Shown here one piece after another: positions 33,169 to 42,487 of a DNA stretch of 64,000 nucleotides. Source of the DNA: Pigmentibacter sp. JX0631. GTDB taxonomy: Bacteria; Bdellovibrionota_B; Oligoflexia; Silvanigrellales; Silvanigrellaceae. The stretch spans positions 962,501-1,026,500 of the forward strand of contig NZ_CP123622.1 in NCBI RefSeq assembly GCF_029873255.1, in the 5' to 3' direction. A model generated the notes under the pieces. That model saw only the letters and a list, made by a program, of their open reading frames with translations. It searched no databases and was not told the origin of the DNA. Within the stretch, counting starts at the first letter, position 1; each line of letters opens with the position of its first letter. The position numbers were made by a program, and so were the translations under genes.

Positions 33169-35544
33169 ATGAGCACAAAGCAATCAACATCAGAGCATTC
33201 TCAGAAAAAAAGTAAATTATTTCATTTTCTTCTAAAACCATCTTCATTTAAAGTTGGAATTATTCTTACTGCCTTATCTTTATTTTTTTTAGTAAGACAT
33301 TACACTTTGCCAAAAAATTCAATTGACATTGTTGGACAACTAGAAAGAGAGCTATACGATATAAGATTTAAATTAAGAGGACAAAGAGAATTTACTGGAA
33401 TTGTTGGCACACTTTCTGCAGATGACAAAAGTTTGGAGAAATTTGGGCGTTGGCCTTTTCCCAGAGGAGTATATGCTCAAGCGTTTGAAAATCTAAAAAA
33501 TGCAGGAGTTAAATGGATAGGTTTTGATGTTTTCTTTTCTGAACAATCGCATAGACTTTTAAAAGAATCTGTTCCTGAATTAAAAGAAATTATTAAAAAT
33601 AACTCTTACTCTTCTGAAAAATATGACAAGTTATTTTTAGATTTAGAAGAATTTAGTCCGGGTGATGTTTCTTTAGGGAAAAGTATAGAATCTTTTGGAA
33701 AAATTGCTCAAGGTTTTTTTTATGTCGAACATGCAAATCAAATAAAAGATTCTAGTTATGATTGGTATACAAGCTTTTTACGTTTAAAAAACTCCGCTAT
33801 TGATTTTTTGGATTTTCCTACAGGATATAAACTAGCAAATTATCGGGATATTCTTTCTCCAGGAGTTGTAACCAATACTGCAGTTATTGCTGGTAAAGCA
33901 AAATATATGGGTTTTGCGAATAATCAATCGGACAGCGATGGCATGATAAGAAAATCAACCTTAATTCGAGGTATTGAACCAATAAATAAATTTGGCGAGA
34001 AATTAGCTCCTCCCATTTTGGTTCCCAGTTTGGCTTTATCTTTGGCAGCTAACTACCTAGAAAGCGCAATTATTGTCCACTTTGATTCTGCCGGAGTCGA
34101 TTCAATTGAATTATATCCGAGCGATAATAAGAAAAAACAAATTAAAATTCCTGTTTACTTTGATGGATTAGGAAAACTTCTAATTAATCACTATGCTGAA
34201 TTTTCTAAAATACCTCAAATTTCTCTTGTTGATGCTTATGATAATAAACTACCAAAGAATATTCCTAAAATATTAGTATATGGAGGAACTGCAACGGGTA
34301 CGAATGATAAAAGACCTTCACCATTTGATGAAAACTTTGATGGAGTTGGGCATCATGTCGCCATAATAGAAAATATTTTAACTCAAAATTTTATGCAAAG
34401 ACCCTTATCTGCTCCAGTCATCGAAGTTTCCTTATTACTAATATCAGGAATTATTTTTTCTTATGCATTAAAATACTTAAATGCTTTAAAATCTTCAATA
34501 TTTATTATCTCAGTGTTACTTTCCTTTTTTTATATTGACGAACATTATCTTTTTGGCAAAGGTAACTGGTATTATGCTGGCATGTTTTATGTGCAAAGCA
34601 TTTCTATTTACTTTGGGATAACAGTTTTTAAATATTTTACTGAAGAAAAAGAAAAGAAAAAGGTTCGAGGAGCCTTTCAACACTATTTAAACCCCGCAGT
34701 CATTAATCAGCTATTAGAACATCCTGAGCGATTAAAATTAGGTGGCGATAAAAAGTTTATGACTGTTTTTTTCTCAGATGTTCGAGGATTTACAACGATT
34801 AGCGAAAGCCTAACTCCAGAGAAATTGACCTCTGTATTAAATGAATATTTTACCCCGATGACAAAAATAATATTAGATTCCAATGGTTTATTAGATAAAT
34901 ACATTGGAGATGCTATTATGGCTGTTTGGGGAGCACCTATTCCAATAGAGGATCATGCTGATAGAGCTTTAATATCGAGTTTAAAAATGCTTGATGAGCT
35001 TGAAAAACTGCAGAAAAAATGGGCTGCTGAAGGTTTGCCTTTTTTAGATATTGGGATTGGACTGAATACCGGTGACATGGTTGTAGGAAATATGGGGAGT
35101 GATCAACGTTTTGACTATACTGTTCTTGGGGACTCTGTAAATTTAGGTGCACGATTAGAAGGTATCAACAAAAACTATGGTACAAGAATTATTTGTTCTG
35201 AATTCACAGTTAAATCATTAAAAAACCCGCAAAAATTTCTCCTCAGAGAATTGGATAATATTCAGGTCAAAGGAAAAAATGAACCTGTACGTATTTTTGA
35301 GGTGATGCGCTTCATAGAAAGTGATAGACAAAAAGTTATAGAACTTGTTAAGTTGTTTGAAGAAGGCTTAGCCTTCTATAGACAGCAAGAGTGGGATTTA
35401 GCAATTCAAAAATTTAACTCAGCCATTCAGCTTAATAATGGCAGCGATCCTCCCAGCAAAGAATTCATTGAACGCTGCAATTATTTAAAGCAAAAAGGTC
35501 TAGAAAAAGATTGGAATGGCGTATGGGTCTTCAAAACAAAATAG
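33169..35544 (+). CDS. CHASE2-domain class III adenylate cyclase
   Basis: The 791-residue membrane cyclase makes cAMP from ATP. TM1 is at about 23-40, then an extracytoplasmic CHASE2 sensor (about 50-400, including GRWPFPRGVYAQ and KWIGFDVFFSE). Three TM segments follow (about 420-485), then a cyclase catalytic domain (about 520-710). Metal-binding Asp residues are in FFSDVRGFTTIS and YIGDAIMAVWGAP. The purine-specificity Lys in LDKYIGD and the Asp in FDYTVLGDSVNLGARLE point to ATP rather than GTP, with the transition-state Asn and Arg in SVNLGARLE. The C-terminal 70 residues look TPR-like. It is followed by a yqeY-like gene after 9 bases. Confidence 0.93.
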   Translation: MSTKQSTSEHSQKKSKLFHFLLKPSSFKVGIILTALSLFFLVRHYTLPKNSIDIVGQLERELYDIRFKLRGQREFTGIVGTLSADDKSLEKFGRWPFPRGVYAQAFENLKNAGVKWIGFDVFFSEQSHRLLKESVPELKEIIKNNSYSSEKYDKLFLDLEEFSPGDVSLGKSIESFGKIAQGFFYVEHANQIKDSSYDWYTSFLRLKNSAIDFLDFPTGYKLANYRDILSPGVVTNTAVIAGKAKYMGFANNQSDSDGMIRKSTLIRGIEPINKFGEKLAPPILVPSLALSLAANYLESAIIVHFDSAGVDSIELYPSDNKKKQIKIPVYFDGLGKLLINHYAEFSKIPQISLVDAYDNKLPKNIPKILVYGGTATGTNDKRPSPFDENFDGVGHHVAIIENILTQNFMQRPLSAPVIEVSLLLISGIIFSYALKYLNALKSSIFIISVLLSFFYIDEHYLFGKGNWYYAGMFYVQSISIYFGITVFKYFTEEKEKKKVRGAFQHYLNPAVINQLLEHPERLKLGGDKKFMTVFFSDVRGFTTISESLTPEKLTSVLNEYFTPMTKIILDSNGLLDKYIGDAIMAVWGAPIPIEDHADRALISSLKMLDELEKLQKKWAAEGLPFLDIGIGLNTGDMVVGNMGSDQRFDYTVLGDSVNLGARLEGINKNYGTRIICSEFTVKSLKNPQKFLLRELDNIQVKGKNEPVRIFEVMRFIESDRQKVIELVKLFEEGLAFYRQQEWDLAIQKFNSAIQLNNGSDPPSKEFIERCNYLKQKGLEKDWNGVWVFKTK

Positions 35545-35553
35545 GTACGCATT

Positions 35554-35988
35554 ATGTCTTCATTAAAAGAAACGTTAACAAACGATTTAAAAACCGCATT
35601 AAAAAGCCAAGACAAAGAACTCACTGCTGCAATCAGAATGCTCATAAGTGCAATTCAATATGGACAAACAGCAGCCAAGCCTGTTCCTGAATTTGATTCT
35701 GTCCTAGGTTATAGAAAACAACTTGCAGATTCACTAGAAATGTTTCCTAAAGATGGCGAAAAATATATTCAAGTACAAAAAGAATTAGAAATTGTTGACA
35801 GATATCTTCCAAAACCTCCAACTGACGCAGAATTGAATGATATTATTTCTATCAATTTAGCAAAAATTCAACCTCAAGAAAAACCAAATATTGGAATAAT
35901 AATTAAAGAAATTAAAAATAAATTTCCAACTTGTGATGCCAAAGCTGCTATGGCACTTATTCAAAAGGCTATTTCAGAAAAAAAATAA
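35554..35988 (+). CDS. yqeY: GatB/YqeY domain protein
   Basis: This 144-residue helical protein matches the YqeY family, which resembles the C-terminal domain of the GatB amidotransferase subunit and probably binds tRNA. It opens with LKETLTNDLKTALKSQDKE and RMLISAIQ, followed by the family's YLP motif (VDRYLPKPPTDAEL) and the C-terminal DAKAAMALIQKAIS helix. Length is typical. Cellular role is unclear in the family. It is nine bases after the cyclase gene and 22 bases before the MFS transporter, so possibly cotranscribed. Confidence 0.9.
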   Translation: MSSLKETLTNDLKTALKSQDKELTAAIRMLISAIQYGQTAAKPVPEFDSVLGYRKQLADSLEMFPKDGEKYIQVQKELEIVDRYLPKPPTDAELNDIISINLAKIQPQEKPNIGIIIKEIKNKFPTCDAKAAMALIQKAISEKK

Positions 35989-36010
35989 TAATTGAATATA
36001 TTTTTATAGG

Positions 36011-37282
36011 ATGAATATGACTACTCATCAACAATCTGATAAAAAGACTTTGTTTCTTTGTTCTTTAGGTGGCGCTTTTGAGTTCTATGATTTTTCTCTT
36101 TTTGCTATTATGTCGCCTATTATTAGCCAGCATTTCTTTGATAGTTCAGATCCTAACTTAGCTTTAATAAAATCATATGGAGTCCTAGCTACAGGTTATT
36201 TTGCTCGTTTTCTTGGAGGTTTTTATTTCAGCCATCTTGGTGATACCTCCGGTAGAAAAAAGCCCTTTATGTGGACTTTGTTTTTAATGGCTTTACCGAC
36301 ATTAAGCATTGCTTTCTTGCCTACTTATCAACAAATTGGAATCATTGCTCCACTTTTTTTAATCTTTTTTAGAATTATTCAAGGATTTGCTTTAGGAGGA
36401 GAAGCACCTTGTGCTATGACTTATATTCATGAATATTCAAGTGATAAAAAAAGAAGCTTATCAATGAGCATTTTATTTTGTGGAATATTATTAGGTTCAT
36501 TTTTTGCTTCTCTTATCAATACATCTTTAACATCTCTACTTGCAAAAAGCGATTATGAAAGTTGGGGTTGGAGAATTCCTTTTGCTATAGGTGGAATTTT
36601 AGGATTAATAGGTCTTTATTTAAGAAAAAATTTGCAGGAAAGTAAAATTTTTATTGCATGTAAAAATGAAAATAAATTATCAAAAACTCCATTTTTTACT
36701 CTTCTAAAAAATAATTATAAAAATGTTTTTTTAGGCATTACAATTTTGTTACCTTCGGCCACTGCATTTTTACATTTTTTAATATTATCATCTGCAAATC
36801 TGCAAAAAAATTATAATTTTAATAAACAAGACATTCAAGAAATTGTTTCTTTAGGATTTTTAGTTAATGCATTTTCTTGTGTTTTTTTTGGATACTTTGC
36901 TGACAAAATAAATCCAAAGAAGATATATTCAACTGGTATAGTTTGTTTATTTATTTTAACTGTTATTTCATCTTCTATTTTTAGTACGCAAAACTTTTTT
37001 TATTTAAGTATTTATATTTTTATTTTAGCTATTGTATTGGGAAGTTGTGTTGGTACTGTGTTCCATCTTTTAGCAAATTTATTTTCTACCCATACAAGAA
37101 CTTCTGGTATTGCCTTATGTATGAATACTACAAATGGTCTTTTTATTGGTCTAACACCTATAGTATTTACCGAAATACTAACAAAGACCAATTTTAAACT
37201 TTTTCCAAGTTATTATATATGCTTTTTGTGTTTTATAGGATTAATAAGTATAAGCTTAACAGGCAAAAGGAAATTTCAGTAA
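36011..37282 (+). CDS. MFS transporter, metabolite:H+ symporter (ProP-like) subfamily
   Basis: 423 residues with about 12 transmembrane segments. Family marks are GGAFEFYDFSLFAIMS in TM1, the loop GDTSGRKKPFMW between TM2 and TM3 (MFS motif A), and RIIQGFALGGEAPCAM in TM4, the pattern of the MHS group that includes proline/betaine and dicarboxylate symporters. It therefore imports a small organic solute with protons across the inner membrane; the substrate is not readable. The start may be the ATG at 36011 or 36017. A palindromic pair follows its stop codon. Confidence 0.88.
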   Translation: MNMTTHQQSDKKTLFLCSLGGAFEFYDFSLFAIMSPIISQHFFDSSDPNLALIKSYGVLATGYFARFLGGFYFSHLGDTSGRKKPFMWTLFLMALPTLSIAFLPTYQQIGIIAPLFLIFFRIIQGFALGGEAPCAMTYIHEYSSDKKRSLSMSILFCGILLGSFFASLINTSLTSLLAKSDYESWGWRIPFAIGGILGLIGLYLRKNLQESKIFIACKNENKLSKTPFFTLLKNNYKNVFLGITILLPSATAFLHFLILSSANLQKNYNFNKQDIQEIVSLGFLVNAFSCVFFGYFADKINPKKIYSTGIVCLFILTVISSSIFSTQNFFYLSIYIFILAIVLGSCVGTVFHLLANLFSTHTRTSGIALCMNTTNGLFIGLTPIVFTEILTKTNFKLFPSYYICFLCFIGLISISLTGKRKFQ

Positions 37283-37291
37283 TTAAATGCA

Positions 37292-37318
37292 AGAATTGCA
37301 ATTCTCATTTAAAATGAG
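37292..37318. terminator. Paired palindromes between convergent genes
   Basis: AGAATTGCAATTCT (37292-37305) is a perfect 14-base palindrome and CTCATTT-A-AAATGAG (37304-37318) is another stem, together lying between the ends of the transporter gene and the convergent gene. They could stop transcription from both directions. No long T-run is seen, so this is tentative. Confidence 0.35.
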
Positions 37319-37761
37319 TAACTTAAACTCACACCCATAGCCAATTGATTTAATTTTTCAACTTGAAAAAAGTCAGAAGATGACTCGGTTTTTATATCAA
37401 CTTCAGCTTTATTTTCTGGTAAAAGAGTTAACAATGGGGATGCTTGAAATCCTGGTTTTTCTTTATTTAAAGTATGTTTTTGGTTACAATCAGATAAAGA
37501 TAGTTCCACAATTCCAACCACAGCACCCACACCTGTACCGATTAAAGTAGCAGTTGCAAGATTTGCTGCTATATTATTTGAATTTTGGTTTGCAACTAGA
37601 ACAAGAGCTCCAACTCCTAAACCTAAACCGGCACCAAAAAGAGTGTCCCGAAAGATAACAGGCCCTACATCACAGGCTGCATTTGCTTGTTGCATTACAG
37701 GAAATATAGCTAAACAAGTTACTATAGAGAGTTTAAGTTTCTTTATTAATTTATTTTTCAT
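37309..37761 (-). CDS. Small exported protein with glycine-zipper segments
   Basis: A clear signal peptide (KKLKLSIVTCLAIFPVMQ, cleavage near ANA-ACD) is followed by two Gly-rich hydrophobic stretches (GAGLGLGVGALVLVA and ATLIGTGVGAVVGIV) joined by an Asn/Ala loop. The latter look like glycine-zipper helices. The protein ends in MGVSLSYSF, whose aromatic last residue is typical of outer-membrane beta strands. Of its 150 residues, about 95-135 are polar. Location is the periplasm or outer membrane; function is unknown. No family name is recognised. Confidence 0.65.
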   Translation of the reverse strand: MKNKLIKKLKLSIVTCLAIFPVMQQANAACDVGPVIFRDTLFGAGLGLGVGALVLVANQNSNNIAANLATATLIGTGVGAVVGIVELSLSDCNQKHTLNKEKPGFQASPLLTLLPENKAEVDIKTESSSDFFQVEKLNQLAMGVSLSYSF

Positions 37762-37845
37762 AAAAACACCAATTGTGAACTATAAGAAAAAATCAAACTT
37801 TTTGTTTGAAAGAAGAGAATAAACAAAAATAAAAATATTTGCAAA

Positions 37846-38298
37846 TCAATTGCCTTTTGAATGTTCCTTCAATTTTTGCAGAAAAGCTTCGTCAAAATCA
37901 GCAGCTATCACACTTTCATCTATTCCGCCATTAGAAATATATTGTACTGCTAATTGGAGGAAGTTCTTCTCATTTCCTAATGAAAGATATTTCACTGCTT
38001 GAGGAAATAGATACCAACTAACAGCACAAATTTCATTTGCTATTTGAATTGTTTTTGGCAACTGAGATACATCCTCAACCTTTGCCCATTCAACTAAATA
38101 TTTTATTGTTTCACCTTTATTGATGTAAAAATCAAAGTCATTTTTTCTTTTACAGAAATTAGTTTCAATAAATTTTTGGAGCTCGTTTCTTTCAACAGCA
38201 AAAGTTGGAATTCCTACCGTAGTTGAAATAGCAAATAGTATTTTTGGATATGAATCATTTCTAGAAAAAACTGAATAAAACAAAATTTTCAAACTCAT
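37846..38298 (-). CDS. Hypothetical protein, 150 aa
   Basis: No family recognised. It is a soluble alpha/beta protein with no signal or membrane segment, containing two Cys residues and a helix-rich C-terminal half (QLAVQYISNGGIDESVIAADFDEAF). It lies 14 bases downstream of the cystathionine beta-synthase-like gene on the same strand and probably belongs to the same transcript, which hints at, but does not show, a link to sulfur metabolism. Confidence 0.6.
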   Translation of the reverse strand: MSLKILFYSVFSRNDSYPKILFAISTTVGIPTFAVERNELQKFIETNFCKRKNDFDFYINKGETIKYLVEWAKVEDVSQLPKTIQIANEICAVSWYLFPQAVKYLSLGNEKNFLQLAVQYISNGGIDESVIAADFDEAFLQKLKEHSKGN

Positions 38299-38312
38299 AT
38301 CCTTTTAATTCC

Positions 38313-39296
38313 TTACTTTGAGAAAATATTATTCGGTAGAACAGCTTGCTTAAAGGAGTTTTTTTGCAACCAATCATTGTCCATCATTTTAGTCATGTAA
38401 TTGCGAATGCCATCTGGTAAAATTACAACTAATTTGGAGCCAGCAGGAACCTCTGGTAAAATTTCACTTACACCAAATAAAGCAGTACCTGAGCTTCCTC
38501 CGCATAAAAAGCCTTCCTCACGAATAGCTTTCCTGGCCCAGTGAAAACTAGGTTCATCAGTAGTTTTCACCCATTTATCTATCAAGTTCACCGCTAATGC
38601 CTTAGGAAAAAAATCGTATCCAATTCCTTCTACTTGATAAGTTGAAACCTCAGTTCCACCACCTAAAATACTTCCTACTGGATCACAACCAATTATGTTG
38701 CAACTAGGTTTAAGCTCCTTAAACTTTTTTGCAATCCCAGAAATAGTACCACCAGTTCCAGCCCCAGCAACCAAATAATCAGGAACACAGCCCAAATCAT
38801 CGATTATTTCTTGTGCAGTGTACAAATAATGCGCTTCTGCATTTGATGGGTTGGCATATTGATCTAGAACATGGGCGTTTGGCAATTCTTTAGCAAGTCG
38901 ATTGGCTACAGAGATGTGACTTTCTGGTGCATCAAAAGCAGCTTCCGTAGGAGTGCGAATAATTTCAGCTCCTAACGCAGCAAGAACAACTTGTTTTTCT
39001 TTACTCATTTTTTCTGGCAAAGTTATAATAACTCTATACCCTAATACGGCACCAGCTAAAGCTATACCTATACCTGTATTCCCGCTTGTGGGTTCAATTA
39101 ATATATCTCCAGGTTTGATACGTCCAGACTTTTGTGCATCTAAGACCATTTGGTAGCCAATTCTGTCTTTAACAGACCCCCCTGGATTCATAAACTCACA
39201 TTTTGCATAGATCTCAACCCCAGGTTTATGAAATAAGCGATTTATCTTTACAAGTGGAGTTTTCCCAATGGACTCTAAAATATTTTTTGTTTGCAT
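38313..39296 (-). CDS. Cystathionine beta-synthase-like PLP enzyme (catalytic domain only)
   Basis: The 327-residue fold-type II PLP enzyme has the Schiff-base Lys in NPGGSVKDRIG (about 37-47), the PTSGNTGIGIA substrate loop and the phosphate-binding GAGTGGTISG. The C-terminal VEGIGYDFFPKAL, EEGFLCGGSSGTA and VVILPDGIRNYMTKMMDNDW are closer to eukaryotic-type cystathionine beta-synthase than to O-acetylserine sulfhydrylase. Regulatory CBS domains are absent. It probably condenses serine (or O-acetylserine) with homocysteine or sulfide. Divergent from the PRMT-like gene at 39369. Confidence 0.85.
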   Translation of the reverse strand: MQTKNILESIGKTPLVKINRLFHKPGVEIYAKCEFMNPGGSVKDRIGYQMVLDAQKSGRIKPGDILIEPTSGNTGIGIALAGAVLGYRVIITLPEKMSKEKQVVLAALGAEIIRTPTEAAFDAPESHISVANRLAKELPNAHVLDQYANPSNAEAHYLYTAQEIIDDLGCVPDYLVAGAGTGGTISGIAKKFKELKPSCNIIGCDPVGSILGGGTEVSTYQVEGIGYDFFPKALAVNLIDKWVKTTDEPSFHWARKAIREEGFLCGGSSGTALFGVSEILPEVPAGSKLVVILPDGIRNYMTKMMDNDWLQKNSFKQAVLPNNIFSK

Positions 39297-39368
39297 TTTA
39301 ATACCTTCCTATGCGACTAGTTGGAGTCGGCTTTTATTCAAAATGCTATTAACTCAAAAAGGGTAAAT

Positions 39369-40655
39369 ATGTCCAAGCAATCAGCGAAACAGAAAAAAAT
39401 CAATTTAAAAGTTGCCAAAGGACTTCGTCTTCGAATTGCAGAAGATGGAAACATTTATGGATCTATTTCTAGCTCTTCTGGAGAATTTTTTATTGCTCCA
39501 GAAGTACTCACCCTTCTTACCTTACTTGCTAATTGCAAAAATTCACTTTTAGTTAATGATCTTCCTAAACTTTTAAAACAAAATTATCAAGGACTGCAAG
39601 CTAATCTTCCTACCAATGAAGAATGCGAACAACTATTAAGTGACCTACTAGGAGCTGGCGTACTTGTTAGTGATGAAGTGCAATCTGTAAAGCATATGCA
39701 AAACGATGGATTTGGTGATCCTTGGGCGCAATGGACAATGCTAGCGGATACTCCACGATGTGATGCCTACTATAAAGCACTTTCTAAAAAAGTAACTGAG
39801 AAAACAATTGTATTAGATGTGGGATCTGGATCTGGATTATTGTCTGCAATTTCTCTCCATTTAAAAGCTAAAAAAGTTGTTGCTATTGAAGAAACAAATG
39901 CTGCAAAATATATTCAACCAATCCTCCAAAATCTTCGCTTAGATATCAGTAAAAATCGATTTATTTTACACAATAAGAATAGTTTTGATGTCACTTTGTC
40001 AGAAGATATTTCTTTAATTGTAAGTGAACTATTTGGAAATGATCCTTTTCAGGAAGGAATTCTACCGACATTAAGAGAAACAGCACAAAAATTTTCAAAT
40101 CAAAACATTAATTATATTCCTGAAAAATTGACTGTATTTGCTCAAATTATAGATTTAAAACAGCATGCTGCAAAAAATAGAATTCAAAGTTTTCAATCTT
40201 TAAAAAAAGAAGAAAACAATTTTTTATCGCAATTTTTCCAATCAGCATTAAATGCTTTAGATCTTGATGAAATTTCTTTTTCATTACCATTAACTAGCAA
40301 TGATTTTACAACTATTTCCCAACCAGTGGAATTGGGATTATCTGCTCTAAATCCCCCACCAGTTTATTCAAAAAAATTCAACCCGTTTCATGGTAGAAAA
40401 GAAATTCATATTGAAAAAGATTCTTCTACTAGCATTTGCATTATATGGTTTAGAGTTCATTTGTTAAAAGATATTAGCATTTCATCTCTTATAACTGAAA
40501 GTGACGCTTGCGACCATTGGAGTCCAATTGTAATTCCCTTGAAAAAAAGTCTACAAAAAAATGATAAATTGGAAATCGAATATGAATTGAATGATTTAGA
40601 AAATTTTTTAAATTGCAAAATTTATAAGAAAAAAGAATTGATAGGATCTAGATAA
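39369..40655 (+). CDS. PRMT-like SAM-dependent methyltransferase
   Basis: I use the ATG at 39369 (MSKQSAKQKK); the longer frame from 39321 overlaps the divergent promoter area. Of 428 residues, about 1-115 form a small N-terminal domain. Motif I IVLDVGSGSGLLSAISLHL is near 145-163, followed by VVAIEETN for ribose binding. A SELFGNDPFQEGILP segment fits the double-Glu loop (SE-x6-E) of protein arginine methyltransferases. The C-terminal 180 residues are beta-rich, as expected for a PRMT barrel. The substrate may be protein or a small molecule. It is followed after two bases by an rRNA methyltransferase-like gene. Confidence 0.72.
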   Translation: MSKQSAKQKKINLKVAKGLRLRIAEDGNIYGSISSSSGEFFIAPEVLTLLTLLANCKNSLLVNDLPKLLKQNYQGLQANLPTNEECEQLLSDLLGAGVLVSDEVQSVKHMQNDGFGDPWAQWTMLADTPRCDAYYKALSKKVTEKTIVLDVGSGSGLLSAISLHLKAKKVVAIEETNAAKYIQPILQNLRLDISKNRFILHNKNSFDVTLSEDISLIVSELFGNDPFQEGILPTLRETAQKFSNQNINYIPEKLTVFAQIIDLKQHAAKNRIQSFQSLKKEENNFLSQFFQSALNALDLDEISFSLPLTSNDFTTISQPVELGLSALNPPPVYSKKFNPFHGRKEIHIEKDSSTSICIIWFRVHLLKDISISSLITESDACDHWSPIVIPLKKSLQKNDKLEIEYELNDLENFLNCKIYKKKELIGSR

Positions 40656-40657
40656 AT

Positions 40658-41947
40658 ATGGATATTATAAACTTAGAAAGACAGATAAAAAAGAATATTT
40701 ATGGAAAACCGCAAACAGCTAAATTATTTTATCCACCTGGATTCGGCGAAACGGCTAAAAGTGAACTCAGTACAATCTTAGCAAATCTTTGGTATCCACA
40801 AAACACAAAAAATACTTATGAATTAAATGCTAAATATATTGACTTAAAAGACACTCACATTTCAGTTTTAATGGAAATAATATTGCGTACAAAATGTTTA
40901 TCAGATGTTCATTTAGTTTTAACGTATGAAAAATGTCATAACAAGGATGAATTTCGAAAAATTTGTTCTAGTATCAAATGGAATTACTATTTAGAAAAAA
41001 ACCTAAATATAAAAATTAAAGTTAATTCAACAGCCAGTAAGGCCTTTCACGAATCTAGCTTAAAAGAAATAGCAAATGAAATATTATCTCCACTCGTAAA
41101 TAATATATACTCTGGAGAAAAATCTAATGAAGATACCGTTATCAGCTTTGAATTATATAAAGATAAGTTAACTACTAGTATTTCTCTTGCGGGACAACCC
41201 TTATACAAACGAGGATACAAAAAAGATTTAAAAACATTAGCTCCTTTGCGCGAAGATCTTGCAGCTTGTTGCATTCAAAAGTTTTTTAACACCTTAAAAC
41301 AAAAAGATATTCATAATATTCCTGATAAAGTCTATGTGCCTTTCGCAGGCAGTGGTACACTTGCATTTGAAACTCATTTTTATTTGAATAATATTAATAA
41401 TCATTATTTTGAACGTGAATATGTTTTTATGAAGCTTCCATTTTTTAAAAAAGAAAATTACAACTTTCTCATAAAAAAATCCTCTGAAATAATGAAAACT
41501 TTCAATGATATTGAAATACTTTGTATTGATACTGCCGAGTCTGCAGTAAAAAATAACCTTGAAAATATAGAAAATTATTTAACTCTAAAAAATCAATTTT
41601 CTTCTGCAAAACTAAATATAAAAGTCGAAAAAAATGACTTTTTTCAAAACAACTCTTTTACCTTAAACCAAAATTTTGACTTTCTATTTATCCCCTTAAA
41701 CCCTCCCTATGGTTTACGAATTCAAAACAAACTTAACTCAACGCATTTCTATCAAAAAATTGCCCAAACCCTCAACCAGTTAAATGAATGTAAGACTGAA
41801 GAACAGAAACACATAGGTGGATTTATTCTTTGCCCAACTGAAGAAGCATGGTCATCATTTTTAAAAACTTTAAAATTTAATACAAAAGACACATATCATT
41901 TTACTCAAGGAGGGCTTGATATTAGAGTTTGTCAGTTTTATTCATGA
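40658..41947 (+). CDS. RlmL-like RNA methyltransferase (THUMP and UPF0020 domains)
   Basis: 429 residues ordered as in the N-terminal half of RlmL (23S rRNA m2G methylation). A ferredoxin-like/THUMP region covers about 20-180, then the hallmark LYKRGYKK and APLREDLAACCI link, motif I VPFAGSGTLAFE, and motif IV as LNPPYGLRI. The NPPYG motif is that of amino-group N-methyltransferases. The second (RlmK) domain of the E. coli enzyme is absent. Its likely target is a guanine in rRNA. The two-base spacing with the PRMT-like gene suggests an operon. It ends before a 300-base gene-poor stretch. Confidence 0.88.
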   Translation: MDIINLERQIKKNIYGKPQTAKLFYPPGFGETAKSELSTILANLWYPQNTKNTYELNAKYIDLKDTHISVLMEIILRTKCLSDVHLVLTYEKCHNKDEFRKICSSIKWNYYLEKNLNIKIKVNSTASKAFHESSLKEIANEILSPLVNNIYSGEKSNEDTVISFELYKDKLTTSISLAGQPLYKRGYKKDLKTLAPLREDLAACCIQKFFNTLKQKDIHNIPDKVYVPFAGSGTLAFETHFYLNNINNHYFEREYVFMKLPFFKKENYNFLIKKSSEIMKTFNDIEILCIDTAESAVKNNLENIENYLTLKNQFSSAKLNIKVEKNDFFQNNSFTLNQNFDFLFIPLNPPYGLRIQNKLNSTHFYQKIAQTLNQLNECKTEEQKHIGGFILCPTEEAWSSFLKTLKFNTKDTYHFTQGGLDIRVCQFYS

Positions 41948-42253
41948 TTAAAAATCTAACGTAAGAGAAGAAAATAAATTTAGAAAAGCTACATTTGAGA
42001 ATGTTCTATGCAAACCAGAGACACCCCTTATTCCAAATATGATCCTTAGATGCATGATTAAAATTACATATTGGTTTAGAAAATATGAGGTATGATACGT
42101 TTTTACATAATTTGTGGTATAAAGTTATTGTTTATCTGTGTGCACTAAAAAGATGAACCTAATGGTAGTGGCTTATTAAGCCATAAGAAACGATCAATAT
42201 GTTTATAACAATAAATAATAGATTTGCATTAGGATAAAAAAATATGCTACTAT
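41948..42253 (+). promoter_or_regulatory. Leader region of the polysaccharide operon with extended -10-like box and ops-like element
   Basis: This 306-base stretch has no gene. TGGTATAAA (42115-42123) has the form of an extended -10 box, without a clear -35. Downstream, AATGGTAGTG (42161-42170) shares GGTAG-G with the RfaH-recruiting ops core GGCGGTAGCGT, and is followed by a six-base stem TGGCTT/AAGCCA with a three-base loop (42169-42183). Elements of this type stand in leaders of polysaccharide operons. Function here is inferred from position and partial similarity. Confidence 0.3.
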
Positions 42254-42280
42254 TTGAGAAATATAGTAAATGAGAATAAT

Positions 42281-42463
42281 ATGAACTTTAAAAATATCAA
42301 AGACCTTAGGCTTGTATTTTACAAAAATTTAGATAGAGAAAAAATTATAGCATTCAGTGGCAATGCTGTTGCAAAAGGTTTAATGGACAAGTTGAGGTTT
42401 TTTGTAAGATACAGAATACTTGTTCAAATTAGCTCTAACAATAAAGTTATAACTTATTTTTAA
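42281..42463 (+). CDS. Small hypothetical protein ahead of the polysaccharide operon
   Basis: A 60-codon frame starts at ATG 42281 (an in-frame TTG at 42254 would add nine residues). The product is basic, with no signal peptide or membrane segment and no recognised family. The ribosome site is weak. It lies 24 bases upstream of the initiating glycosyltransferase gene, so it may be a small regulator or a chance frame in the leader. Confidence 0.3.
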   Translation: MNFKNIKDLRLVFYKNLDREKIIAFSGNAVAKGLMDKLRFFVRYRILVQISSNNKVITYF

Positions 42464-42487
42464 CCGCTATACATCGGGAGTTTTATT

